A stretch of 64,000 bases of DNA from positions 114,687-178,686 of the forward strand of contig CDMY01000859.1 in assembly GCA_001179505.1 (NCBI GenBank). The letters are read 5' to 3'. The translations under genes and the position numbers were made by a program. This document shows, piece by piece, positions 11,310-24,508 of the stretch (position 1 is its first letter; each line of letters starts with the position of its first letter). The notes beneath the pieces were generated by a model, which worked only from the letters and a program-made list of their open reading frames with translations, was not told the DNA's origin and did not search any database. Origin of the DNA: Vitrella brassicaformis (taxonomy: Eukaryota; Sar; Vitrellaceae).

Positions 11310-14300
11310 TCATGCAGGTTCCTGGGCCTTCTTGCGTTCCCGCATAGGCTGCGTGTCGGCCAGTGGCTTCTCGCGCACAACCGCGTCATACTCCGTCCCT
11401 GCACACGACCAAAGCGGCCACATACAAGGAGTCGACAATTCGTGGCTGTACTATGCGTGTTTGCGTACCTAGGAGGGCGACCTTGAGAGTGGTGTTGGGC
11501 TGGTGTACCCTTGAGTACCCGAACGCGATGCTCTTGCCCAGGGTGTGACCGTATCCACCTGCAAGACATGCACAGATGGATGAGGGACGTGATATGGCTG
11601 GCTGTTGTGGGCGTTCGTTGTGAGGTCGACACGCACCTGATGTGGTGTAGCCCACGAGTTCACCGTTGTGATAGAGGGGCTCATTGCCAACAGAGTCCAC
11701 CCTGTCTGCATCGGTGCCCTGCACGTCCAGGTACACAAACATCTCACCAACTCCCCTGGACCTGCACACACGAGAGCCGCAGACACACACGGATCTTCAG
11801 ATTGACGCTTTCACACGTGCTCATTCAGCTCACTTTTTCTGGAGCAGTGCGTCCTTTCCGATGAAGTCCTTGTCGAACTTGATGAAGGGGTCCATGCGTG
11901 CCTGCAGGGGCGAGTGGTCCCTCAGCATGTCCTTGCCGAACACCTTGAAGCCCTTCTCGAGCCGAAAAGAGTTCTGCGCGTACGCGCCGAAGTCCACCAG
12001 CTTCGGGTGATCCCTCTTGAGCAAATCGTACAAAGCAGCTGACGTGATGAACGGGGACACATGGCCATGTGGGGGCGCTCGCTGATGTCGTGGTGCACTG
12101 TGTGTGTACCTTGGTGTTCCTTGAGGTGGTGCAGCTCCCATCCGAGCTCGCCAGTGAACGACACCCGAATGGCGCGGACGGGGACGCCACCTGCACGCAA
12201 ATACAACAGACAGGTAGGGCTGTGTCGAATGCCGTTTCGGCGTGCGTGTGGGTGTGTGCGTGTGCTCACCGAGTGTGTCCTCTTTGCATTGCATGAACTT
12301 GAAGTTGGCGGCGTCGAAGGCCTCGGGGTGGTCGGCGACACTCTGCAACACCTCCCTGGACTTGGGGCCGACCACAGCTGCATACAGACATTCATACAGC
12401 AAGTGGTAACCAGTGCAAGGACATCATGATTGTCACAGCTCTTACCGAGGACGCACATATTGTCCGTGACGCTCTCGATCCGCAGGTCTGCAGGCAGGCA
12501 TGGTTAGAACACCACACGCCGCCTCAGCTATTATGCGGATGTCTAGGTGCGGATCCATGCTTACCTTTTTCGCATTTGAGTCGGTCGGCTTGTGTCTGCA
12601 GCCACCTCAGGTCATGGCCCTCGGCGTCGCTGCCAGAGATGAGGTAGAAGGACGTCTCGCCCGTACGCACACACGTCACCTCGCTGTGGATCTTGCCCTG
12701 AAGGCATGGCAGGCGCATCAATTAGATGGATGTACGGTGTCGAACTGTCAGTCAGTACCTTGGGCGTGATCATGTGGCTGAGGTTGCCCCTGCCCTCCTT
12801 GGGCAGCCGATTGGCCAGCACCTTGTCCAGGAAGGCAGCTGCACCGCGGCCCTCGACGACAAACTTGGCAAACGCGCTCACGTCAGCTATGCCTGAATGA
12901 CGGACGACAGAGAAGATGGGTGGCCGCATTCTTCTCTTGGTGTCATTCTGTCATTTCGCCTCTCACCAGCGTAGGCGTTGATGCCCTGCACTTCCCGTGC
13001 GACTGCCTCGTGCCTGCAACAAAAACGCCGCATGTGCATTTGATGCTGCTTCCGCCGTGTGTGGTCTTTTCGCTTAACCAGTTAGTTCGGCGGAAGGATG
13101 GCTCGTAGTTGTGTCCCTCCTGCGTGTCGAACCAGTTGGGCGTCTCCCACCCGCTGTGGAAACCAAACTGGGCACCCTGCTTCTTCAGACGCTGCACCAA
13201 CACACACAGACAAACACAGATGAGGCATTTTGCCTTCCAGTGTCTTGTCTTGTGCGTCGACGTGACTGACCTCGTAGATGGGTGTGGTGCGCTCGGGCAG
13301 AGGCCTCCCGGCCATGCGCTCCTCATTGGGATAGACAATGATGTTGTTGAAGCCGTACGTCTCGCGAATCTTGGCGTCGGTGAAGGCAGGCGTCGTCCTG
13401 ACACGGAGGGAGGGACAAAGACAGACAGCAACAGGTGGGCCACAATACTGCTCCTCTGTCCTTGGCTTGCTTACCAGTCGCCATATCGAGTGGGGTCGGT
13501 CTCGAACAGCTGCAGGACAATGACAAGCCCATGCGCAACCAGCCCCTTGTCTGCACGTGATATACCCTGTGTGTGCATACTGACTGACCTCGTATGGCGG
13601 CTCGCCCTGCAGGATCCAGTCGACCAGGTACTTGCCGGCACCGGGGCCGTGTGCGATGCCGTAGCTGAAGCCACAGGCCGCATAGTAGTTTTTCTTATTG
13701 GGAACCTGCACGACACAATCAACCGTGACTCATGCGCCTTTTGCTGTCTCGGTGCGGTTGTGATGCGTTGCGTTGCGTACCGGTCCGAGGAGAGCGTTGC
13801 CGTCGGGTGGCCATGATACGGGGCCGTTGACAATGGCCTTGATGCCGGCCGTCTCGACCACCGGCACCAGCTCGGTGGCCCTCTCGATGTGCGGCAGCAG
13901 CCGGTCAAGGTCACCAGGGAACAGCTCGGACGCGAAGTCCTTCGGCGGCCCCTCCTTCCATTCCCGATCCATCGCCATGCACATGCTCTCCTTGCTCTCG
14001 TACGGACTGACAGGACAGACACACGAAGGGGAGAGAGACGACAGATGGTTGGACATCAGCAGCAAAGCAGATTCTCCCACTGCACGTACCCGATGAGGAT
14101 GCCGTCACGCTCCTGGCGGAGGTAGTACGATCCTGAAGCCGACAAGACATCCATGGATCTTGCTGTCCTGTGCATCTTTGTCGTTGGGTCAAGGACTCAC
14201 CAACAAGGTCTCTGAGGACGGGCAGTTGGTGTCCGGTGGTCTTCTGGTACTCAACCACCTCAGGGATGCTCTCGGTGATGAGATACTGGTGCTGGATATG

Positions 14301-15852
14301 CTTCAACGGGTGGTACACATCCGCCATGTCCGCCACTCGGTCAGCCCACAAACCACCTGAGCAGCAGATAGAAAGAAAGTGACCCATCCGCCGTGTGCAA
14401 TTGTGTTTCGTTTTTCGTGTTGGAGGACCGACCGGCATTGATGATAAAGTCGGCTTTGACGACGTGTTTGTCAACGATGTCCCCGCCGCTGCCGCTGAGG
14501 AAGTTCACGGTGACGTCCCACTGGCCGTTGGGCAGCTGGTCGAGATCCACCACTTCAGCATGCTTGAAAATGGTACCTGATACAACACATACACATACAC
14601 ACACACACACACACGAAGCAGGAAGCATCAATAGCTCGCATGTCAGTGGTCGTGTCTGTGAGTGGCTGAGTGAGTGAGTGACTTGACTGACCTCCCATGG
14701 CCCTGGCCTCTTCAGCGAATTTGTTGGTGAAGCTGGACGGGTCGATGTGGCCGTCGCCGGGGTTGTAGACACCCGCCACCACGCCATCGAGCTTGCACAG
14801 GGGATGGAGCCGCCTGACCTCATCGGGGCTGATCAGGTGCTGGTCCTGATGACAGCAAGACGGTGCAGAGGGCCGCAAGAGAGCCATGGTGGTGGATGGA
14901 TGGATGGATGGATGGATGGGGTGCATGAGCGTTCTCCTGTCTGTCTGACCTGGTGCCATATCTTGCTCTTGCCCATCTGGTATTGCGTCTCGTCCATCCT
15001 ATCGCCGGCCTCCAGCAGCCGAATGCTCCCAGCTGATGGATCCACACAAGGAATACCATTGTGCAGCCATGTCATTGACCAAGTATGAGCGTCTTACTCT
15101 CGTGGAAACCGAGTGGCGTGCCTTCGCTCTGCCATTTCTTGGCCATTTGCTGCACACAGACACACACCGGACAGCCCCTCATTCAGCCACAGGTCTGCTG
15201 CTGAGTGCTGCCTTGTCTGTCTGTCTGTCTGTCCTGCTGACCACTCCATATTTGTGCCAGTTTCTGAGGTTGTTGCCCCCATGATAGTACTGAGCGAACG
15301 ACACACACCAGGGCACAGACACGACACGTATCCAGATGCACACCACGCCCCATGAGTGGCGTCTTTGTGTGTTGACCCTTACCGTCACTAGTCCGGCTGC
15401 GTGCCAGGTCGACCCTACACCATACAAACGCACAACACACACAGAAGGACGAATCAACATCGCTCACCAAAGGGTCACTCCAGACTCCTCTCCCCTACCT
15501 GCCGTCAGTTCGGCCTTCTCAAACAGCACTGCATCCGTGACCCCAGCCAAACCAAGATGATACAACGTAGATGCACCTGACATGACACACCCAGCAAAAG
15601 CGAGTCACATGCCCTCCATCCCACCCCCCTCATGTGTGGCTTCTCCTCACCTACAACGCCCCCTCCGATGATGCACGCCGAGTACTGCCGTGCTGGCGCC
15701 TTCCTGTCCGTCGCAAACCCACGAGTAGTGCATGCCGCTCTGCAGCTGCGGTCACTGTAGAGGGAGCTGACTCCGCCCGATGCAGCCGGCAAAGCGGTGC
15801 GAACGAGGGACGACTGACACTGGCGCGCGAACGGGATCACCACGGACTGCAT
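11310..15852 (-). CDS. DMGDH: Dimethylglycine dehydrogenase (FAD oxidase plus GcvT-like folate domain)
   Basis: About 20 exons. The start MQSVVIPFARQCQSSLVR at 15852 begins an Arg/Ser-rich mitochondrial-type presequence. The FAD Rossmann motif CIIGGGVVG follows (residues about 60-70). The DAO domain continues through AKKWQSEGTPLGFHE, DGHIDPSSFTNKFAEEA, GLWADRVADMADVYHPLKHI with HQYLITESIPEV, LPVLRDLV, YLRQERDGILIG and AACGFSYGIAHGPGAGKYL. The C-terminal half is GcvT-like: GIADVSAFAKFVVEG, AIRVSFTGELGWELHH, RLEKGFKVFGKDML, then NGELVGYTTSGGYGHTLGKS and the final barrel. The enzyme oxidises dimethylglycine to sarcosine, passing the carbon to tetrahydrofolate and electrons to ETF. Sarcosine dehydrogenase is the close alternative; the C-terminal pattern favours DMGDH. 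The stop is at 11310-11312. Confidence 0.88.
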
Positions 15853-16295
15853 GATCTAGGACAGTGATGGGGGTGACTCACGCGGAGAGATCGGGCGGAG
15901 AAAACGCGAGGGCTCCGGTCGAGAGTTGGAACCTCGGAGCAATCACAATACACGTAAGGCTGTAAGCAGAATCACCCCTTCCCCCTCTTCCTCCCTCTCC
16001 TCGGAAGATGCGAGCTCAAACGATGCGGATCTCGCAGAGGACACAGGCAAAATTCGAAAATCGACTACATCGGAAAAGTGTTCAACCATCCAACCGTACG
16101 CGCGCGGAATCTGGAAATGTCATCCATCCAGTCGTCCATCCATGTACTGTGCCGCTCTATATGTGGTCCCCTCCTGGCTTCTCCCTCCCTCCCTCCCTCT
16201 CGTGCCTGCTTCTTCTCATATGGACCGAAGAAGAAGTCAACCAACCAGTCGGAGAGAAAACAAGGGAAGTCGCTAATCCCTGTATTACTCTCCTT
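15853..16295. promoter_or_regulatory. Upstream region of the dehydrogenase gene with AGCTCGCA-type motif
   Basis: AAGATGCGAGCTC at 16005-16017 is, on the minus strand, GAGCTCGCATCTT, identical over 13 bases to 5428-5440 and in the same orientation relative to its gene, about 155 bp before the ATG at 15852. No coding sequence seen. Confidence 0.4.
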
Positions 16296-18101
16296 CTATC
16301 CCTCTGCCCCTCCCTCTGTCGGCTTGTGCTTGGCCCCCACCTCCGCCTCGTCCTCTTGTTTCACGCGGCGCTTCTTGTTCTCATCCTCTGGTTGCTGCTG
16401 CTCAGGCTTGCGTCTCTTCTCCTTCTTCAGCTCCTTACGCCTGTCCTTCCGCCGCTGGCGGGCGCCGATCTCCATGATGCCCCGACCACTCATCTTGACC
16501 ACCAACGAGTCCTGCACATGATGTGCACACCCACAATGAATGGATGAATGGATGGATGGATGGATGTATGCTGCTGTCGCCACATATGTCTGTCGTGCCT
16601 GCCTGTTGCATGGCATGCATACCAAGGCGGTGTAGTGCGTGATGTTGTTGTTCCGCCTGATGTAGTTCTGCGGGGCCCCGCGCGCGTCGACCCCATTGCA
16701 CTGCCTGTAGTCCTCCGGGTACTCAATCGCACCTTCCATCCACCTGTACTCATGCAATAAACGCATCAACACAGACAGCCAGGTAAGCAGACAGGCAGAC
16801 AGGCAGCCATCCATCCCTTTGTGTGCGGTGTGGGGGGTGCGTGGGTGGTTGGTTCCCACCCTCCTCACCCTCTACAGTCGTCTATGAGTCTCTCGAGGTC
16901 GGCCAGTCCGTCGGCCAAGTCCTGGCGCGTCACAACTTGACCCTTGCTGCTAGGCTCCACGTGAATGGGGATGAACATCTCCTGCACGCACAGACACACA
17001 GACAGACAGACAGACAGACAGGCAGCACACATTCGAGCAACGGCCACCCGCATATGCCCTTTGGTACGTCTGTGCGTGGTGTGGTACCCGTCGGATGTTG
17101 CTCTCGTACTGGACCAGGACCGTCCAGCCGGCCGAAAACGCCGAAAAAGCCGCCGAAACCGATGAACCCGAGATCTTGAGTCTGATGGATGGCGCCACCG
17201 CCACACACACACGGTGCGCAGCCTCTATCCATATGGTTACTTGGACAGGAGCTGAAAGCGAAACATGGAGTTCTGGTCGGGGATGAGCACGCCCTCGCTG
17301 GCGCCGCCCCTGCGCCACTGCACACACACACATACACATACACACACACAATGTGTATGCATCGTGTGTGTGCATCTGATTGACGTCCACGATGACCTGA
17401 CCTTGATGGCGTTGAACTGCGCTTTGAAGAACTCTTGCAGCACATACAGGTGAAGCGCTTTGATGCAGGCCGGCTCCTCACGATACGCATGGCCGCCCTT
17501 CTCGTGCGTGTGCTTGACCCAAACTGACCGCGCACACACACACATCCTCGCCTCAGACACAGTATGTTGCTTTGTGTGTGCTGGCTGCTTTACCTACCTT
17601 CAGGACCGAAGTCATTGATGTCGTCGCACTGGTCTGGCGGGGGGTCGAGGGGGTCCAGCTCGTCATCGGCCGCTGGGATCGCCTCACCGCCCTCACCACC
17701 TGCAAGCACACAGACAGACGAGAGATGGGCTGCCTGCATTCATCCCACGCCCCTTTCCCACCCATACCCATTAGCCCGTCCGCATCGTAGCTGTCACCCT
17801 CTACCTTGACCTTGACCCCATCACACACCCCTCCACTCCCCAGAGCAGCACCAGCATCACCACGGCCGAACACAGACGGCTCCCCCTCCATCTGCACCCG
17901 GTCTTCCTGCGGCTCCTGCTTGACCACCACCGTCTGCATCGGTGGCACCTCGCCCTCCTCCTCGGTCTTCAGGCACTTGACCACCCAATCGCCCGAAGGG
18001 TTGGCGGGTGAGCCAGGCGGCACGAACCGGACGTTGAGAGGAGGTGAGATGGGCGGACGGTGGTGGTCGTGGGCGTGTGCGTGCATTCCATTCGTGTCCA
18101 T
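16296..18101 (-). CDS. Unrecognised nuclear-type protein with acidic middle and basic C-terminus
   Basis: About eight exons. The start MDTNGMHAHAHDHHRPP at 18101 opens a His/Pro-rich N-terminus. It is followed by GDWVVKCLKTEEEGEVPP and an acidic stretch (DDELDPLDPPPDQCDDINDF). A folded core then reads VWVKHTHEKGGHAYREEPA, ALHLYVLQEFFKAQFNAIK, MFRFQLLSK, GWTVLVQYESNIRR, FIPIHVEPSSKG and DLADGLADLERLIDDCR, followed by a Trp/Tyr-rich exon (RWMEGAIEYPEDYRQCNGVD). The C-terminus (RQRRKDRRKELKKEKRRK) is a strong nuclear-localisation-type basic block. Exon phases join well through the core. I do not recognise the family; a chromatin or transcription role is only a guess from composition. Confidence 0.65.
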
Positions 18102-18410
18102 CCGCACTGGTCACGTTGCAGCGCTCCAACTGAGGCCGCCGGGCGCTCCAAATGATGGATGAATCAGCCCAAATTATCCACAAATATGTGGGACTCTTTC
18201 CGCCCTCCTCGCGTGCGGAGAAGAAAGCTGCGTGATGGGCAACAGCCCCTCCTCTCCTCCAAGCGAGCTCGCGAAGGAATGCGAGCCAAAAACCGCCGCC
18301 CGTCCATGGGTGAGGAAATTGCAGATCAGTGAACACGACCGTCGAGGAGCACCACCTACGCCATTCGCTGCTTTCTGATCCATATTGCAGTGGCAGCGGT
18401 GTGTTTATGT
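18102..18410. promoter_or_regulatory. Divergent intergenic region with palindromic GCGAGCTCGC
   Basis: This separates the start at 18101 (minus) from that at 18411 (plus). It holds the palindrome GCGAGCTCGC at 18263-18272 and a second TGCGAGC at 18280-18286, both members of the motif set found upstream of other genes in the window. Confidence 0.4.
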
Positions 18411-18977
18411 ATGTCCGGGCGGATCTCCTCACGGCGCCTTGAGACGCTCTCCCGTCAGCTGAGCCCTCGTCAGAGGATGGCGGACCCCTGCCCCATCACC
18501 ACCCATGTGCTGGACACCAGCTCCGGCATGCCGGCGTCAAATCTGATGATCAGGCTAGAGAAGAAGGACGAGGCGTCGGGCGAATGGCATCCGCTCAAAA
18601 CCATGAGGACAAACAACGACGGTGAGAGAGAAATGCCGGCGGAGTGAGTGGCGCATTCAGATCTGTGCCTGTCATGATCTCTCAGGTCGGTGTCCAGGCT
18701 TCACTCAAGGCCACAAGGTGAGAGATGAAGGCTCTGCAGAGAGATGGCGACAGTCGTGAATGACGCTCTCTCTCTCTGTGTTGCGGTGTCCCTTGTGCAG
18801 CTCGAAAATTGTCTCTATCGAATCACTTTTGAGACTGCCGATTACTTCCGGCAGCAGGGGAAGCCGTGTTTCTACCCCGAGGTGGTCATCACCTTCCTGG
18901 TGGAGTACCCCGAGCAGCACTATCACGTGCCCATCATACTGGGGCCTTACGGCTACTCCACTTATAGAGGCTCTTAG
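18411..18977 (+). CDS. 5-hydroxyisourate hydrolase (transthyretin-like), with N-terminal PTS2
   Basis: Three exons, 18411-18621, 18686-18717 and 18801-18977, give 139 residues. Family signatures are clear: ITTHVLDTSSGMPASNL near the N-terminus (catalytic His in THVLD), GRCPGF, YHVPIILGPYGYSTYRGS at the very end, and the invariant C-terminal YRGS. The enzyme hydrolyses 5-hydroxyisourate to OHCU in urate degradation. The leader MSGRISSRRLETLSRQLSP contains RLETLSRQL, which fits the peroxisomal PTS2 consensus (R/K)(L/V/I)x5(H/Q)(L/A), so a peroxisomal location is likely. A later in-frame ATG (MADPCP) would give a cytosolic form. An upstream in-frame GTG at 18390 was not used. Confidence 0.92.
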
Positions 18978-19574
18978 CACTCACTCATTGCATGTGGTGC
19001 GTGTGTGTGATGTGTGACAAGAGGAGTTTTCGCTGATTCTCCGTCCTGCGCGATGTTTGATGCGTGACTGACTTTACGATTGAACGATCTTCTGACTCTT
19101 CCCTGTGTTTGTGAATCGGTCCCGAGCGTCCAGAAACTAGCCGTCCCCCTCCCCATCAGTATCTGCACTCCGATATAAGACGACACACACGCACCCTAAC
19201 AGACAGGGAGAGAGCGCATGTGCGAGGGAGAATCGCACACAGTCCACTGCCTGCAGTGCGGCAGAAGGGCTCAAAAAGGTGGCCCTTTACCGCACCACAG
19301 AAGCGCACACACACACACACACACACGCCCAGACGATTGTGGTCCAGCTCGCCACACACGTACACGCCAAAAAGAGATAGATGACCTACAGCGACAAAAT
19401 GTGACGCCAAAACGTCAAAACTGCCCCTGGATCGGATCCACCACTACCGACTGACTGACTGACTGACTGAGTTACTGCATGGAAGGCTCGAGAGGGTCGA
19501 AAAAGGGATCCTCTCGGCTCCCACACACGCATGTACCCTCACGTACTCGACACATAGGCCTTAAGCCGCTCAGC
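18978..19574. other. Intergenic between convergent genes
   Basis: No coding sequence supported. It contains a (GACT)n run near 19448-19470 and a CA repeat near 19307-19326. Confidence 0.5.
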
Positions 19575-22500
19575 TCACCAATTCAGCTTGCCCCCACATG
19601 CCCCTTCCTGCTGCTGCTGGGTGCCGCACTTGCCGCCATCCTCGCCGAAGGTATCGAGGATCTTGGGCGACCCGCCGCCGCTCTGGGGATTGGACTCGCC
19701 ACCCGTCACGCGCCACCTGGACACACAGAAGTGGACAGCACACGTACGTGTGTTTGTTGTATGCTGGCTGACTGACGCACCTTGATGTAGCGAGCGCCTT
19801 GTCGAGCTCCTGTGTGGGCGGCAGGTGTAGCGACACACGACCACCCTGCACACAGGCACACAGACAGGTTCGCTGGTTGCATTGACGACCACATGCAGTG
19901 TATCTCTGTTCTCACGTCGATCTTGACATCGAAGGCAGCGATTTTGTATGGGTCGCCGGAAAGGCACGCGCCCGTCTCGAGTGAGAAGGTCTTCTTGTGG
20001 AAGGGACACGCCACCTTCGGCTCGCCCTGGTGCTCACCTTCACACAGACAGACAGACAGTGTCCGGCAGATGTGTTCAACGATTGCTTGCGCACCGATGA
20101 GTCCCCTGGAGAGCACGAATGCGCGTTTGTGCGGGCACATATTCTGTGTGGCGAACCACCGGTCGCCCTCATCGCCCTTGCTGACCCGAAACACCGCCAG
20201 CTGCGTGTCGCCCACCTTCACCGCAGCACCTGACACAGCCAGCCACCAATGTACACCAATCCGATGCGTGGGCGGTTGTGTGTGCTCATGCCGACCTCCA
20301 TTGAGGGGGAAGTCGTCCACGGTGCCGACGTCGGTCCACTGCCACTGCTTGACGTCGGTCGAGGTGTCTTTGGATACCTCGGCCTCCCACGGGCCCGTCT
20401 CTGGCCATGGGACGGGGTAGCTCTGGCCGCGAACGGACTGATCGGACATGCCTGAAGATAGTGACAGCACACGTGTTCGCACGGAAGTCGGCTGTTTGTT
20501 TTGTGCTGACCTTGGTCCTTGTCTGTGGTGTTGGCGAACTGCGAGAAGCGGGCCCTGAGCTTGGGATTGTCGACCACCTCTTTCCACTCGCACTTGTACG
20601 TATCACTGCAATCAATGCATGGAAGGCGTGATAGACAGACAAGTGGGTGGATGCTCTCGTCCACCCTATCTTCCGAGCTCACGTACATGACGTATTCCAT
20701 GCGCTGTTCCAGCTCCTCGGCGAGCCCAAGTTTGTCGTCAATGACCACCTGCTTGAGGTGATCGAGGCCGCCCTCCAGATTCTCCAGCCACGGCGCCGTC
20801 CGCTGCAACGGGTCAGCCTGGCCAGCACCACACACAGAGGTAGAGGGATGAACGAGAGGTGGGTGGGTGTGGGCATCTATCTGCTGTACTGACCGACCGT
20901 GTAGATGTAGAACATGAGAAAGCGGTCGAGGTACTTGATGGCCGTGGCCTCGTCCACATCACTCGCCAGGAGCTTCGCGTGGGCAGGACGGGCGCCGCCG
21001 TTGCCACATACGTACAGATTGTACCTGCTCACACACACACACGGAGAGAGAGAGAGAGATGCACACACGAGAGATCGACAGTGTGGATGAAGGCACGCAC
21101 CCTTTGTCAGTGGCGATGAGTCCGAAGTCCTTGCCCTGCGCCTCCGCACACTCCCTCACGCACCCACTCACGCCGCCCTTGAGCTTGTGTGGGGACCGCA
21201 GACCCTTGTACCGATTCTCGAGCAAAATGGCCTTTAGCACACAGACGGAGAAAGGGTCCATGCCATCAATGCTGCTGATATGGGGTGCCCATCCATCCAT
21301 GCCCCTCCCTCCCTCCCTCCCTTACCATTCCGACAGAGTCCTGCTGGCCATATCGGCACCAGGTCGACCCCACGCAGCTCTTGACCGTCCTCAGCGACTT
21401 GGCATATGCATGGCCGCTCTCGAACCCCGCATCCACGAGCTCCTCCCATATCTGCGGCAGGTCCTGCACCGCCGCCCCGAACAGGTCGATTCTCTGGCCA
21501 CCGGTGATCTTGGTGTACAGGCCGTACTTGACGCCCACATCAGCAATGACACGGAGGCCCGCTGGCGTGATCTCTCCCCCCGGGATGCGTGGGATGACGC
21601 TGTAGGTGCCCGACCGCTGGATGTTGGCCAGGAACCGGTCGTTGGTGTCCTGCAGAACGTCGCGGCTGCTCGCGAGGATGTGCTCGTTCCACAGCGATGC
21701 CAGGATGGAGGCAATGGCTGGCTTGCACGTCTCGCAACCCTGGACATCGCAGCGATGGGATGACTTATGCGACTGATGTGTTGCTGTTTTCGCGTTTCAC
21801 TCACCTTGGGGTCGCCTTTGCCGACGTGGTCGAAGATCTCCTTGTACGATTTGAGCCCCTTGATCTTAACGACGTCGAACAGCTGCTTCCTGGTCAGCGG
21901 GAAGTGAGAACAGATGCCGCTGAACGCATCCTTACCTGACGGGTGGCACATGCACAGTAAAATCTTGACGCACGAATATCCTCTCTCCCTCGTCCACGCA
22001 CCCATTTTCTTGAGGGCGTCGGCAAGGATCTTCTTTACGGGGCCGGTGACAATGCATCCGCCGCACCCCGTGCCGCACTTGGTGGTCTTCTTGAGCTGCT
22101 CCAGAGTGCTCACACCCTTGTCCTTCACTGCCGAATCGATGTCGCCCTTGGTGATGCCGAAACAGGTGCACACCACATCAGCGTCGTCCAACCTGACACA
22201 GAGTGCAGAGAGTGCTCACCCACATCGTACTGACTGGTGTCCATTCGCCCTTCCCCATTGCACTCTCTCTCTCCCTCTCTCTCTCTCCCTGTGTGTGTGT
22301 GTGTCCGTTGGCCCACCCGCCATCGGTCTTCTTCTCTCCCGCCCCTCCAAAGCCCATGAGCTCGGCTGGCGACTTGCCGTTGAGGTGACCCCTCTTGGCT
22401 GCCGACAGCAGCCGTGTGTAGTCGGACACATCGCCCACGAGCATGCCACCGAGCAGGAAATCTCCTGTCGGGTTGAAGACGAGCTTCTTGTAGTGCCCAA

Positions 22501-24181
22501 GGAAGGGATCCGCCTGCGTGAGGGAGACGGCCTGCCGCGAGAACAGACAGACGGGACAGCGAAGAGAGATACACATGGCCGATAGGGAGCCTTGTTGGTT
22601 GGTGTGTGTGTTGGCGTACCTTTGTGGCGTCATCAGTCTTGAACTGGTTCTTGAACCAGAAGTCATCTGAGTGGCCGAACGACGCCACGTCGACACCAAG
22701 CAGCTTGAGCTTAGTCGACAAATCAGACCCTGCACAAACCACAGAAGCAGTGTTGCAGCATATGTGATCGAGCCACTGCCGTCCTCTACCTGTGTAAGCG
22801 GCATCGGGGTTCACGCCGGTCAGGTTCGACACGAGAACCTTGCTCATTTCCCAGCCTGGCGCGACCAAACCATACGTCATCTTGCCCCTGACACACAAAA
22901 CAGACACACGAGGAGCGGTGTCATGCAACGCCGTAGAGACCCTGCTCTCTGCTGCGGCGAATACCTGTGTGATGCGACCTCTCCGATGGCATAGATGTCG
23001 GGGTCACTGGTCCGCATGTGGTCGTCCACCTTGATGCCGCCCTGCGCACCCAACTCGATACCACAGTTACGACCCAACTCGTCGCGCGGCCTGCAAGGGA
23101 ACAGAAGATCGCTTGCATGGAAAGAAGGGCCTTTCTGTGAGGAGAGTGACAGACCTGATTCCCGCACAAACGACGAGCATGTCACACTCGAACTCCCACA
23201 TCTCTCCAGAGGCCTTGTTCTTGAGCCTCAGGCCACGAAGACTGCCCCCGTCGTCAAGGAGAAGGTCCTGGGTGCGCCAGTTGAGCTCAACGTGGATGCC
23301 CAGCCCTACAGCAACACGACGGACAGGGATGGACAGCACTTTCATCTCTGCTTGCCTTGCCTCCCTGCCCGTCTTACGTTTGATCATATCGACGAGCATC
23401 TTGCCTCCCGTGGCATCGAGTTGCCTGGGCATGAGGTAGGGATTGTGTTCCATGACGTGGGTCTCCACCCGCATGTCATACAGCGCCTTGGCGGCCTCCA
23501 GTCCCAGCAGCCCCCCTCCGATGGCCGCCGCCCTGCGCACCCTCCCTGACTTGATGTACTCGACAATCGCCTCTGTATCGTCCAGCGTTCGGTAGACAAA
23601 CAGACCCTTCGCACACCTGAACACACAAACAAGGGCAAGCAACACATGGGAGTGTGTGACATCCGAGGTGGTCTGGGCGTGCTCACTGGTCGAGGTTTCC
23701 GAGTGCAGGGACGAACGCGTAAGATCCAGTGGCGAGAACGAGCTTGTCGTATGCGATATAGCGCCCGTCGCTGGTCTCGACGGTGTGGGCCTCACGGTTG
23801 ACCTTGACGGCGCGGCAGCTGATGTGGAAGGCCACATTGTGCTCGCCGAACCAAGAAGAGCCGCAAAGGGACAGCTGATCTGGGTCGTGATGCTTGAAAT
23901 ATGACGTAAGCTGCACGCCTACGCACACACACACACACACACACACACAGGCAGCACAGGGATTGTCTTGGTAGACCTATGATCTGCCCTGCCCTTGTCT
24001 GCTTACGATTGTATGCGTGCCGTTTCTCTTCACAGATGGATGTCAGCTGAAACCTCTTCTCGCTGTCCAGCTCCAGCACATCCTCAAGGAACCTGTGGCC
24101 AACCGGCCCATTGCCAACTATCACAACCCGCACAGGCGGACTGAGAGATGATGAATCAGCAGAGGTGGCGTGAGGCGCCAT
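19575..24181 (-). CDS. nirB: NAD(P)H nitrite reductase, fused NirB-NirD type
   Basis: About 19 exons. The start MAPHATSADSSSLSPPVRVV at 24181 leads into the FAD motif VVIVGNGPVGHRFLE. A second nucleotide-binding segment is RRAAAIGGGLLGLEAAKAL, followed by DPDIYAIGEVASH. A BFD-like [2Fe-2S] region reads VVCTCFGITKGDI and KCGTGCGGCIVTG. The sulfite/nitrite-reductase core has the siroheme/[4Fe-4S] cysteines SCVGSTWCRYGQQDS (Cx5C) and GVSGCVRECAEAQGKD (Cx3C). The C-terminal Rieske domain has MCPHKRAF and ACPFHKKTFSLETG, and the tail ends GGKLNW. It reduces nitrite to ammonium. No transit peptide is evident, so a cytosolic location is likely. The fused order matches fungal and oomycete-type enzymes rather than the ferredoxin-dependent plastid enzyme of green algae. 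Confidence 0.93.
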
Positions 24182-24508
24182 TGATGGCAGATCTTGAGCA
24201 GATCTCTCGCCAAGAACAAGCTAAGTGAGCAGACGCAGGCACCGTCGGCTAGAAGCGCATGAGGCAGTCGCGACAAAAAGAAGCTCAAAGCTCAAAGTCG
24301 GCAGCAAATAGGCCGCGATCCGGCCAGGAGCGATGTTGGCCGGCCAGGGTGACAGAGTCATTTCGCATCGGTTTGCACCGCAAATTGCCTATCCCGATGG
24401 CAGACGCAACGCAGGACACTGACCGCATGTAGATTCGCTTCGTTTTTCGAGCGTGATGGTCTTCCTCTAGCTCGCGTTTCGTCGCGTGGCAAGAGAAGCA
24501 AAGCAGGG
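24182..24508. promoter_or_regulatory. Divergent intergenic region with AGCTCGC-type motif
   Basis: This separates starts at 24181 (minus) and 24509 (plus). TAGCTCGCGTTTC at 24468-24480 lies about 30 bp before the plus-strand ATG. Confidence 0.4.
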
